This document shows positions 27,482-34,931 of a stretch of DNA of 64,000 bases, one piece after another. Position numbers and translations under genes: made by a program. Origin of the DNA: Paenibacillus anaericanus. GTDB lineage: Bacteria; Bacillota; Bacilli; Paenibacillales; Paenibacillaceae. The DNA is taken from positions 216,966 through 280,965 of the forward strand of contig NZ_RZNY01000005.1 of assembly GCF_003994475.1 (NCBI RefSeq), given 5' to 3'. Position 1 is the first letter of the stretch. Each line of letters opens with the position of its first letter. The notes under the pieces are model-generated. The model worked only from the letters and a program-made list of their open reading frames with translations. It did no database searches and had not been told where the DNA came from.

Positions 27482-28464
27482 GCCAGGAACCCTCCTTGCT
27501 GTAGCATTGTTCTTATTTCTGATTTGCTCTGCAAAGACTGATCTGACTGGTAACTTTGAAAATCTACAGGCATGCTAGTGGCATAAGCTTCTTGTAATCC
27601 TTCAATAGGAAAAGGGGGCAGGATCACATAATATTGATCATCCATGTTAAATGAAGTGTTGCTTTCAAATTCTGAAATCAGCGATTCACTCAAGCTTTCG
27701 CCAGGGCGAGCGCCTGCTTCGTTAATTTTAATGTTTGTCGTCGATAACTCCTGGATCAATACTTCAGCAAGATCTTTGATGTTACATGCAGGCATTTTCG
27801 TAACATATACCTCGCCACCACGACTTTCCTCCGTCGCTTTAAGTAAGAGTGTAATAGCATCTTCTATAGTTAAGAAAAATCGGGTCATTCCCGCATCCGT
27901 AAGGTTAATGTCCAATCCTTGCTCAATTCGTTGTTTGAAAATAGGAACCACACTGCCCGCGGATCCGAGGACATTGCCACTTCGCACGCATACAAATTTG
28001 GTGTTACCTTCCCGGAGGTTGGCATGTACAATCAGCTTCTCTCCAATGGCTTTGGTCATTCCGTAAGTGCTAGATGGGTGTGATGCTTTATCGGTCGATA
28101 CATAGATTACTTTATCAACTTCGTTTTTGATCGCTGCTTGAATGACATAACCAGTCCCGATTACATTCGTCTTCATCGCACTGTCTGGTTGTTGCTCACA
28201 GATTGGCACATGTTTTAAGGCCGCTAAGTGGTATACATAATCCACGTTCTGACAAGCCTGCATAATCTCATCCTGATCGCGAATATCTCCAATAATAAAA
28301 GTTAATTTAGGGTGATGATCAAACTCTTGCTTCATTTCTACCTGTAAGGCCTCATTCCGGGAAAAAATCCGGATTTCCTTGGGCTCTCTTTCTAGCAACC
28401 TCGCAACGAGTTCCCGTCCCCAAGATCCTGTTCCTCCGGTAATTAAAATCGTCTTGTTGTTCAA
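27478..28464 (-). CDS. SDR sugar-nucleotide dehydratase, UDP-GlcNAc 4,6-dehydratase-like (PseB/CapD group)
   Basis: Rossmann-fold extended SDR of 328 residues. The NAD motif is ITGGTGSWGRELVARLLE, the substrate loop is YHLAALKHVPICEQQP, and the catalytic set is Thr in VSTDKA with Tyr-x3-Lys in YGMTKAIGEK. RSGNVLGSAGSVVPIF follows, as in PseB/FlaA1. The likely product is a 4-keto-6-deoxy UDP-HexNAc. It starts at TTG 28464, 9 nt after GGGAGGG, and is the first gene of the operon with the MurG-like protein and the two-component pair. I infer a wall-glycan modification pathway; the exact stereochemistry is unknown. Confidence 0.83.
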   Translation of the reverse strand: MNNKTILITGGTGSWGRELVARLLEREPKEIRIFSRNEALQVEMKQEFDHHPKLTFIIGDIRDQDEIMQACQNVDYVYHLAALKHVPICEQQPDSAMKTNVIGTGYVIQAAIKNEVDKVIYVSTDKASHPSSTYGMTKAIGEKLIVHANLREGNTKFVCVRSGNVLGSAGSVVPIFKQRIEQGLDINLTDAGMTRFFLTIEDAITLLLKATEESRGGEVYVTKMPACNIKDLAEVLIQELSTTNIKINEAGARPGESLSESLISEFESNTSFNMDDQYYVILPPFPIEGLQEAYATSMPVDFQSYQSDQSLQSKSEIRTMLQQGGFLA

Positions 28465-28556
28465 TGTTTAATTCCCTCCCTTGAGGACAATTTTAGGGCG
28501 CGTATGTTACACCAGTATGGCAAATGGGATAGGGGATGGATATTTGTCCAAGACGA

Positions 28557-28594
28557 CAAAAAAAAAGACACTGCAACAAAATGGTTGCGGTGTC
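28557..28594 (-). terminator. Terminator of SET-protein gene
   Basis: On the minus strand AGACACCGCAAC / GTTGCAGTGTCT (one wobble) with a 6-nt loop, followed by a run of about ten T. Confidence 0.88.
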
Positions 28595-28618
28595 TATGGG
28601 ATAGCAGATGGGAGAGAA

Positions 28619-28637
28619 GGGACAGCATTCCTGTCCC
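28619..28637. repeat. GGGACAG / CTGTCCC stem-loop
   Basis: Perfect 7-bp arms and a 5-nt loop right after the SET gene stop. A member of a family of similar stem-loops scattered in this window (see findings). Confidence 0.6.
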
Positions 28638-28643
28638 AGTAGC

Positions 28644-29030
28644 TTATTTTTCCTGATCTTTATAAAACCATAGAGGATCATCACAGTCGACATCTCCGTT
28701 ATAGTTAATGAGGATCTCTTCCCCAGCCTTTATATCGGTATAGGCATAAAAGTCAAACGTGTGATTATCAAAGTTAATGTCGTAAGTTGCGTTAGGTGTA
28801 TAGGAGTGGTTAAACAAACTGCCGTATCCTAGGACGAGAGCCGCATGGTTAACGCCATATTGAAACACATAATCTGAGAATATGGTCTTATCTATAAACT
28901 CATTGTCCTCATCTGGATAAGGAATGACGGGTGCTTCATGTATAAGCTCACCCTTTGCTATATCACGTTTTGCAAATACACCTCTATTGAACTCTCCATC
29001 GCTAAGTTTGGAAATTTTAACCTCTATCAT
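28644..29030 (-). CDS. SET-domain protein, putative protein-lysine methyltransferase
   Basis: 128-residue stand-alone SET domain. Motifs: RGVFAKRDIAKGELI at the N-terminus, LFNHSYTPNATYDIN (SAM-binding NHS) and AGEEILINYNG with the catalytic-type tyrosine at the C-terminus. Bacterial short SET proteins of this type occur widely; the protein substrate is not known. The ATG at 29030 has AAGGTG 6 nt upstream; the GTG three codons earlier overlaps that site. Monocistronic, ending in two stem-loops. Confidence 0.85.
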   Translation of the reverse strand: MIEVKISKLSDGEFNRGVFAKRDIAKGELIHEAPVIPYPDEDNEFIDKTIFSDYVFQYGVNHAALVLGYGSLFNHSYTPNATYDINFDNHTFDFYAYTDIKAGEEILINYNGDVDCDDPLWFYKDQEK

Positions 29031-29248
29031 GTTAGTCACCTTCGAGTTCTTAAGTTTATGGAGCTTTCGTGAGCTCTTGAGAACGTAATTTTAACCCACT
29101 GGTAGCAAAACAGCAATGAAATGTTGAAGATAGAGGAAATTGAGCTATTTACTCGAAAATAAGTAGTACAGCATTTGCCGGATAAAGTTATTATTCGTAC
29201 AATTCATTTTTTTATTAGTAAAGGGCTGAATGAGGAGGGGGAGAGCGG

Positions 29249-29860
29249 ATGGAAAAGGGAAGACAGGTTCGTTTATTTGACCGGCAGGCCAGGCAATATG
29301 AGAATAGAAGAGAAGGTAAAACGCAGCAGCAATGGAGGAAGAAGCTATTAAAACAAGCAGATGGAGAAATCCTGGAGCTTTCCGTAGGGGCAGGAGCTAA
29401 CTTTCCATTTTATCGACCTCATGTGAAAATTACCGCGGTAGATTTTAGTCCTGAGATGCTGAGCAAAGCAAAGAGAGCCGCAAGTCATCATTCTTTAAAC
29501 GTCGATTTTATTCTGTCCGACATCGAAGAGCTGGAGTTCCAGGATCATTCATTTGATACCATCGTCTCTACCTTATCCTTTTGCAGTTATGAGAATCCAT
29601 TACGGGTGCTCCACAAAATCAGTCGATGGTGCAAGCCGGAGGGGAATATTTTATTGATGGAACACGGGATAAGCTCAAACTTTGTAGCTTCGACTGTCCA
29701 AAAAGTACTGGATCCCCTTTTGTTTAGAACAATTGGATGTCACCATACTAGGGACATGTTAGGGCTGATCTCACAAACAGAGCTATCAGTCCAGCGAGTG
29801 GAAAGTTACTGGTTGAACACGGCCCATCTTATTTGGGCGAAGCCTGGCAAGGGCAAGTAA
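29249..29860 (+). CDS. Class I SAM-dependent methyltransferase
   Basis: 203-residue UbiE-like methyltransferase. Motif I is GEILELSVGAGANFPFYRP, with the acidic ribose-binding residue in ITAVDFSPEML. Motif II/III region is FDTIVSTLSFCSYENPLRVL and ILLMEHG follows. The C-terminal part (TRDMLGLI, VESYWLNTAHLIWAKP) matches proteins annotated as phospholipid or ubiquinone-like methyltransferases. GGAGGGGGAGAG lies upstream. It stands alone; the substrate cannot be deduced. Confidence 0.83.
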   Translation: MEKGRQVRLFDRQARQYENRREGKTQQQWRKKLLKQADGEILELSVGAGANFPFYRPHVKITAVDFSPEMLSKAKRAASHHSLNVDFILSDIEELEFQDHSFDTIVSTLSFCSYENPLRVLHKISRWCKPEGNILLMEHGISSNFVASTVQKVLDPLLFRTIGCHHTRDMLGLISQTELSVQRVESYWLNTAHLIWAKPGKGK

Positions 29861-29920
29861 TAAGGTTCTTTAATTATCAATCGAGGGATATGTCACAATG
29901 TTATGTCGACCTGAAAATAG

Positions 29921-29949
29921 TAAAAGCCTGCCGTGGTGGCAGGCTTTTA
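29921..29949. terminator. Bidirectional terminator
   Basis: TAAAAGCCTGCC (GTGGT) GGCAGGCTTTTA between convergent methyltransferase and MFS genes. Confidence 0.88.
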
Positions 29950-30006
29950 CTTAGTTATATAGTAGAAGATATATTCCAAATTTAGAGTCCTAGTTTGTTG
30001 TGACTT

Positions 30007-31215
30007 TTAATGACCTTGTGGCTTGACTGTTTTTTTACGTTCAGCCATGTATGCTGCAGCCCCAATAATCAGACCGAGTCCAACAAGCAGAGCGCCAACC
30101 CATGGAAGTGAGGTTATCGCTAGGTGGGTTATGACCCAACCCCCAATAAAAGCTCCTGCTGCGTTTCCTAGATTACCTGCGGAATGGCTAGCCGTAGAGG
30201 CAAGTGCTGGCGCCGATTGTGCTAGACTCATAATCCGAACTTGTAGCCCTGGCATCACCGCAAAGGAAGCAATGCCCCAGAGGAAGATGGTCACTACGGC
30301 AGTTATGGGATTATATATTGTAAAGGTGAAGATGGTAAGAATAATACATATCGCAAAATAAAGTCCAAGTAGGGAAGGCATTAGCTTCCAATCGGCAAGT
30401 TTCCCACCTACGATATTGCCAATGGTCACGCCACAGCCAAATAGGACCAGTATCCAGGTTACACTATGCTCGGCAAACCCAGTGACTTGCTCTAGTAGTG
30501 GAGTGATATAAGTAAACACGGTGAACAAGCTGGCATTACCTAAAGCTCCAATAAGTAAAAATAAAAGTAGCTTGGGTTGGGCCAAAGCCGTGATCTGTTC
30601 TGCTAAACTGACTGGCTTCTCTTGTTTAAGTTGCGGAATAAAAATAAGGATTCCGATCAGCGCAATAACTCCCATGATTGCAATCGCACCAAAGGAAGCA
30701 CGCCACCCCATATGTTGTCCGATAAATGTACCTGGAACACCGATAATATTGGCAATAGTTAAGCCTGCCATCATAATGGACACTGCACCGGCACGCTTAT
30801 TTGGCTGTACAAGATTGGAGGCAATGACCGCTCCCACACCAAAGAAAGTCCCGTGCGTTAACGCTGTAATCATACGGGCTATCATTAGAATGGTATAATT
30901 CGGAGCCAGTACAGAAATTCCGTTACCAATAATGAATAAAATCATAAGCAGACACAAAAGCTTTTTTTGAGGAATTCGTTGTGTGAGGATCGTCAGTATG
31001 GGAGCACCAATGGCTACCCCAAGAGCATACATAGTAATCAGTTGCCCTGCGGTTGAGATACTCACATCTAAATCAGAAGCCACATTGGGAAGTAACCCCA
31101 TAATGACAAACTCAGTCATGCCAATTGCAAATGCACCTACCGTAAGGGAAAGTATGGAGATGGGGAACGGTTCTTTGCGCGCCTGTTTCTTGTCGATACT
31201 TTGAGTAAGATCCAT
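30007..31215 (-). CDS. MFS transporter, AraJ/YdhP-like efflux protein (second copy)
   Basis: 402-residue, twelve-segment DHA1-type transporter, closely similar in plan to the protein at 20305-21516: LSLTVGAFAIGMTEFVIMGL at the N-terminus, GAPILTILTQRIPQKK in the loop between helices 2 and 3, and RMITALTHGTFFGVGAVIAS. I place the start at ATG 31215 (MDLTQSI), which gives the normal family length; 32 further in-frame codons upstream look like leader. Unlike the other copy it has no adjacent HxlR regulator. Substrate unknown. Confidence 0.87.
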   Translation of the reverse strand: MDLTQSIDKKQARKEPFPISILSLTVGAFAIGMTEFVIMGLLPNVASDLDVSISTAGQLITMYALGVAIGAPILTILTQRIPQKKLLCLLMILFIIGNGISVLAPNYTILMIARMITALTHGTFFGVGAVIASNLVQPNKRAGAVSIMMAGLTIANIIGVPGTFIGQHMGWRASFGAIAIMGVIALIGILIFIPQLKQEKPVSLAEQITALAQPKLLLFLLIGALGNASLFTVFTYITPLLEQVTGFAEHSVTWILVLFGCGVTIGNIVGGKLADWKLMPSLLGLYFAICIILTIFTFTIYNPITAVVTIFLWGIASFAVMPGLQVRIMSLAQSAPALASTASHSAGNLGNAAGAFIGGWVITHLAITSLPWVGALLVGLGLIIGAAAYMAERKKTVKPQGH

Positions 31216-31442
31216 GCTGTAAATGCCAACCTTTCTTATGTCTGAAATATAATGAAGTGAAATTATAACCTCGTTATGTAGAAGTCCCGATAAATAAGAC
31301 CTGATTAACATTATTTAGTTTTATGAAAATATTTTCAAGAGTTATTTTCATATATGACGGAGGATGTTACTTCGATAATGGTGTTACATTAAGATTTGTG
31401 ATAGTGTATTTACAGCGATATAGAAAGAGGAAGTGAATTAGA

Positions 31443-31799
31443 ATGATCAACATAACCATTCCAACACCGGATGTTACCATTTACAAACAGATTGCTCCTG
31501 AACTGAGCAATATTTATGGGTTTACTGATTTCCACCTGATTCCTAGAGATAAAGCGGGAATATTTATGTTTTACAACGACAAAGACGAGTTGTTGTTCGT
31601 TGGCAAGGCAAGAAAGTTAAGACCTAGAATTAAAAAGCATTTTGAAGACACGGTATCCGTGATCAAAATGAATAGAAACGAAGTTACTAAGATAGAAGTT
31701 TGTTTGATCGAGGACCCTGTTCATAGAGAAATCTATGAAACTTATATCATCAATGAACTCAAGGCCAAATACAATGTGGACAAGGTGTTCTTCGCTTAG
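31443..31799 (+). CDS. Small GIY-YIG-like nuclease domain protein
   Basis: 118 residues. The segment GIFMFYNDKDELLFVGKARK, followed by LRPRIKKHF, aligns with the GIY-YIG core of UvrC (GxYxF...VLYVGKA..LRxR). Here GIF-FVG replaces GIY-YVG. A glutamate in REIYETYIINELKAKYN fits the metal-binding Glu of the fold. No other domain is present, so it is a stand-alone nuclease-like protein. A changed catalytic tyrosine (F for Y in both halves of the motif) may lower or remove activity. Weak AAGTGAATTAGA ribosome site. Monocistronic. Confidence 0.7.
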   Translation: MINITIPTPDVTIYKQIAPELSNIYGFTDFHLIPRDKAGIFMFYNDKDELLFVGKARKLRPRIKKHFEDTVSVIKMNRNEVTKIEVCLIEDPVHREIYETYIINELKAKYNVDKVFFA

Positions 31800-31846
31800 T
31801 AGCTTGAAGCGCTAAATAAAGATACCAGCAACTATATTGAAATAAG

Positions 31847-31873
31847 AGGGCACCTACACAGGTGTCCTTTTTT
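31847..31873 (+). terminator. Terminator of GIY-YIG gene
   Basis: AGGGCACCT (ACAC) AGGTGTCCT with T6. Its sequence is close to the terminator at 24269. Confidence 0.85.
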
Positions 31874-31876
31874 ACG

Positions 31877-31926
31877 TTGACTATCGTTATAATATGGTAA
31901 ATAATAAGCATGTGGTAACGTTTGCA
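31877..31926 (+). promoter_or_regulatory. GH31 promoter with cre site at +1
   Basis: TTGACT (31877-31882), 17-nt spacer, AATAAT (31900-31905). TGGTAACGTTTGCA (31913-31926) matches the cre core TGNNARCGNWWWCA at 13 of 14 positions and covers the predicted start, a repressing position for CcpA. Confidence 0.7.
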
Positions 31927-31949
31927 CAGATCTAAGGAGGGCTGTTGAG

Positions 31950-34379
31950 ATGCAATATAGGAGTAATAAGAAGTTGTTGCTTAGTGGATTGATCTTAGTG
32001 GTTACTGTCATCATCGTTATTGGAATAATTGCGATTATTCAGGGGAAACAGGATACGAACAGTATCCCAGAAGTAACAAATACCGCCATAGTCGGAACAG
32101 CACCCGCGTCTGATGTCAACGCATTGACAATTGCACGAGTAGATCAGGATCATCTTGAGTTGAAGGCTGGACCTCATATCATTATGATCGATGTAATTCA
32201 AGCTGATGCGGTAAGTGTACAAGTGAATCCGAACGGAGTTGCCGATCCTGATACGGAAGTGATCGCAAATCGACAGTTCACACCCGTTGGAGCAACAATC
32301 GACACCAGTAGTAATCCTATTATCATTTCAACGGAACAAATGGAAGTAAAGATCGATACAGTGAAACGAAGTCTTACCTTTTATGATGCAAAGAAAAAGC
32401 TTTTGCTTGAACATCCCGACTTGTTAGAATCCATAGTAGATGAAGTCGAATTTACCCATGATCAGAATGATCGTTTATATGGAATTGGTGGTTATAACGC
32501 ATCCGAGGGTTCGGCGGATGGGATATTGTTAGGAGATACAATGATTGTCCGAGGCGGACAGCAAGGTCATCCCGGAGCACCGCTAGTATGGAGCAGCGCA
32601 GGATATGGTCTGTTAGTAGATACTATAGATGCTAGGTACAATAATGATGAGGGTATTATCTCGTTCAGGAATACTTCAAGGAAAGGTGTGCACTATTACG
32701 TCCTCATAGGTACTCCTGCGGCAATGATGAGTACGGTAGCAGATATTAGCGGAACACCTCCATTATTTCCGAAATGGGCAATGGGTTTTATGAACAGTGA
32801 GTGGGGGATTGATGAGCAAGAGCTTCTACAGGAAGTGTCCACCTACCGTAAGAAACAGATTCCCATCGATAGCTTCACACTCGACTTTGATTGGAAGGCT
32901 TGGAGTGAAGATCAATATGGTGAGTTTCGCTGGAATGAAGTGAAGTTTCCAAGTGGATCATCGGGAGAACTTAAACAAACCATGGATGACCTGGGAATTA
33001 AGTTGACCGGTATTTTTAAACCACGCCTACATGTAAATACAGAGCAAGGCAAATATGCATCCGAACATGACTTCTGGTGGCCCGGCAAAAAGAATTATTT
33101 AGACTATTTCTCGCATCAGGCAGTAAACGATCTCAATTTTGATAAAGAAGAGGTTCGTAAGTGGTATTTTGAGCATACGAAGCAAGCCTTTGATACAGGA
33201 ATCATCGGTTATTGGAATGACGAAGCGGATGAAGGTTATACGACAATGCAGTTCATCAATATGCAGAAGGCACTCTACGAGGGACAAAGGGAATATTCCG
33301 ACAAAAGAGTCTGGTCGATTAATCGGAATTATTATCTTGGCGCACAGAAATATGCCTATGGGTTATGGTCGGGTGATATCACTTCGGGTTTTGACACGAT
33401 GGCGAATCAACGGGAGCGTATGTTAACCTCGATTAACGTGGGTCAATTCAAATGGGGAATGGATACAGGTGGTTTCCAAAGTAATCCCGAACCTGACAAC
33501 TATGCACGTTGGATGCAGTTTAGTGCTTTTACTCCTATATTCAGGGTTCATGGCCAACAGGATATGCAGCGTCAACCCTGGTACTTCGGAGATACGGCGG
33601 AAGCGGCGGCGAAGGCGGCCATCGAGTTAAGGTATCAACTTATTCCTTATATTTATTCTTATGAACGGATGACTTATGAAACAGGAATTGGACTAGTAAG
33701 ACCGTTAGTGTTCGATTATCCGCAAGACCCGCAGGTTGAGAATGATGTCGATTCCTGGATGTTTGGAGATTGGCTGTTGGTCTCTCCGGTGGTGAGTCAG
33801 GATGAAGCTGTAAAGTCGATCTACTTACCTCAAGGGCAGTGGATTAATTATACGAACGGCACGGAGTATCAAGGCGGGCAAACAATCACTCACCAGGTTG
33901 ATCTGACAAATTGGTCCGATATCCCGCTGTTCATTAAGCGTGGGGCAATCATTCCGACCCAGCCCGTAATGAATTACATTGGTGAGAAGAAGGTTGATAT
34001 TCTAACCGTAGATGTATTTCCGGATACATCTGAGACATCATTTATCTATTACGATGATGACGGCGATACCTATAGTTATGAAACAGGTCAATACTTCAGA
34101 CAGCAACTCTCAACGCAGGCGAAAGCAGGTGAGCTTGTCTTCACAACCGCAAATAAAGTGGGGACGTTCACTCCAGACCTGGGATATTATCTGGTTAAGT
34201 TTCATGGTCCTGCTGGAGGGAGCGTGACTTCAGGCGGGTCCGCATTATCTGAAGTTAAAGATGTGGCAGCTCTTACGAACCAAGCCGGTGAAGGTTGGGC
34301 ACACGGAACTGATAAGTATGGTGATGTAACGTACGTGAAGATTGAGGCAGGATTCTCGAAGAACATAAGTGTAAAATAA
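31950..34379 (+). CDS. Membrane-anchored glycoside hydrolase family 31 (alpha-glucosidase/xylosidase-like)
   Basis: 809 residues. An N-terminal hydrophobic helix (about 10-30) without a clear cleavage site or lipobox suggests a signal anchor with the enzyme outside the cell. The GH31 (beta/alpha)8 barrel follows an N-terminal beta domain: FPKWAMGFMNSEWG, SFTLDFDWKAW, the nucleophile Asp in IIGYWNDEADEG, and FRVHGQQDMQRQPW near the acid/base region. Later segments (GDWLLVSPV, LPQGQWINY, FIYYDDDGDTYSY) form the C-terminal beta domains. The cre site and the distant amylase make a role in starch-oligosaccharide use likely, but the substrate is not proven. Confidence 0.85.
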   Translation: MQYRSNKKLLLSGLILVVTVIIVIGIIAIIQGKQDTNSIPEVTNTAIVGTAPASDVNALTIARVDQDHLELKAGPHIIMIDVIQADAVSVQVNPNGVADPDTEVIANRQFTPVGATIDTSSNPIIISTEQMEVKIDTVKRSLTFYDAKKKLLLEHPDLLESIVDEVEFTHDQNDRLYGIGGYNASEGSADGILLGDTMIVRGGQQGHPGAPLVWSSAGYGLLVDTIDARYNNDEGIISFRNTSRKGVHYYVLIGTPAAMMSTVADISGTPPLFPKWAMGFMNSEWGIDEQELLQEVSTYRKKQIPIDSFTLDFDWKAWSEDQYGEFRWNEVKFPSGSSGELKQTMDDLGIKLTGIFKPRLHVNTEQGKYASEHDFWWPGKKNYLDYFSHQAVNDLNFDKEEVRKWYFEHTKQAFDTGIIGYWNDEADEGYTTMQFINMQKALYEGQREYSDKRVWSINRNYYLGAQKYAYGLWSGDITSGFDTMANQRERMLTSINVGQFKWGMDTGGFQSNPEPDNYARWMQFSAFTPIFRVHGQQDMQRQPWYFGDTAEAAAKAAIELRYQLIPYIYSYERMTYETGIGLVRPLVFDYPQDPQVENDVDSWMFGDWLLVSPVVSQDEAVKSIYLPQGQWINYTNGTEYQGGQTITHQVDLTNWSDIPLFIKRGAIIPTQPVMNYIGEKKVDILTVDVFPDTSETSFIYYDDDGDTYSYETGQYFRQQLSTQAKAGELVFTTANKVGTFTPDLGYYLVKFHGPAGGSVTSGGSALSEVKDVAALTNQAGEGWAHGTDKYGDVTYVKIEAGFSKNISVK

Positions 34380-34381
34380 GC

Positions 34382-34436
34382 AAAAAAGCAGACTAAGGAC
34401 CTAATCAAAAGGCGCCCCTTAGTCTGCTTTTTTTTA
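34382..34436 (+). terminator. Terminator of GH31 gene
   Basis: AAAAAAGCAGACTAAGG pairs with CCTTAGTCTGCTTTTTT around a 20-nt loop, T8 tail. Confidence 0.88.
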
Positions 34437-34664
34437 TTTTATGAACCATTAAGTCGGAGAGGATATGAATATGATTAGGGAAATGGAATCAGGTTTTTGG
34501 GTGTTGAAAATTTGTCGAAAAATCAAACTTTTATTCTGGCACATTAATACATCAGTCGACATCAATAGAAATCTTCCTTGAAGTCTATAGAAATGGCTAA
34601 TAGAATTGAATGAAAACGTGAAAATTTGAAACTATTTGTGAAAATATTCACTTTAATAGAGCAA
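34437..34664. other. AT-rich intergenic stretch, no gene seen
   Basis: About 230 bases before the adhesin promoter. No open frame, strong palindrome or recognised site. It contains several AAAATTTGAAA-like strings that could act as UP-type or regulator sequences. Confidence 0.5.
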
Positions 34665-34693
34665 TTGACAATTTTAGGGGTGTAAGATATATT
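34665..34693 (+). promoter_or_regulatory. Sigma-A promoter of the adhesin gene
   Basis: Consensus TTGACA (34665-34670), 17-nt spacer, TATATT (34688-34693). Predicted start near 34700 leaves a leader of about 230 nt holding the riboswitch and terminator. Confidence 0.75.
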
Positions 34694-34772
34694 TGTCCTG
34701 TGATAGTTCCCTTATACTGGATTAAGACAGATTAATATGATCAATATCACGAAAGTATGACTGCGCTAACGA

Positions 34773-34865
34773 CAATTATATATTTTGGCACACTAATCGA
34801 AAGATTAGCTCGCAAAGCCTCGGAATCTAACAGTCTTTGACTCATGATCGTCCGGCTGCAATTAA
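34773..34865 (+). ncRNA. Cyclic di-GMP-I (GEMM) riboswitch of the adhesin gene
   Basis: The order of elements follows the GEMM-I consensus. GGC-ACA-CTAATC, the GNRA tetraloop GAAA, and GATTAG form the P2 hairpin. The hallmark CGCAAAGCCTC follows. The tetraloop-receptor strand TCTAAC, stem AGTC-TTT-GACT and CATGA come next. The conserved 3' segment ATCGTCCGGCTGCAA corresponds to consensus taGCCaGGtTGCC. The 3' segment is also the 5' arm of the terminator at 34850. Aptamer folding and termination therefore exclude each other, predicting that c-di-GMP turns the gene ON. Confidence 0.82.
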
Positions 34866-34891
34866 CATCGTTAATGCAGCCGGACTTTTTT
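34850..34891 (+). terminator. Riboswitch-controlled terminator in the adhesin leader
   Basis: GTCCGGCTGCA (34850-34860) pairs with TGCAGCCGGAC (34875-34885), extended by TTAAC/GTTAA, with T6 after it. It lies inside the 5' leader, 40 nt before the ATG, and shares its 5' arm with the aptamer. Confidence 0.9.
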
Positions 34892-34931
34892 GCGTTCCGG
34901 GGAGCTAAATCCATAAACTAAGGAGGAAGAT

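Noticed and set aside
34850..34891. Terminator of the GH31 gene
   Set aside because: GH31 already has its own strong terminator at 34382-34436. A consensus promoter at 34665 starts a new transcript, and the hairpin overlaps the aptamer, so it belongs to the adhesin leader.
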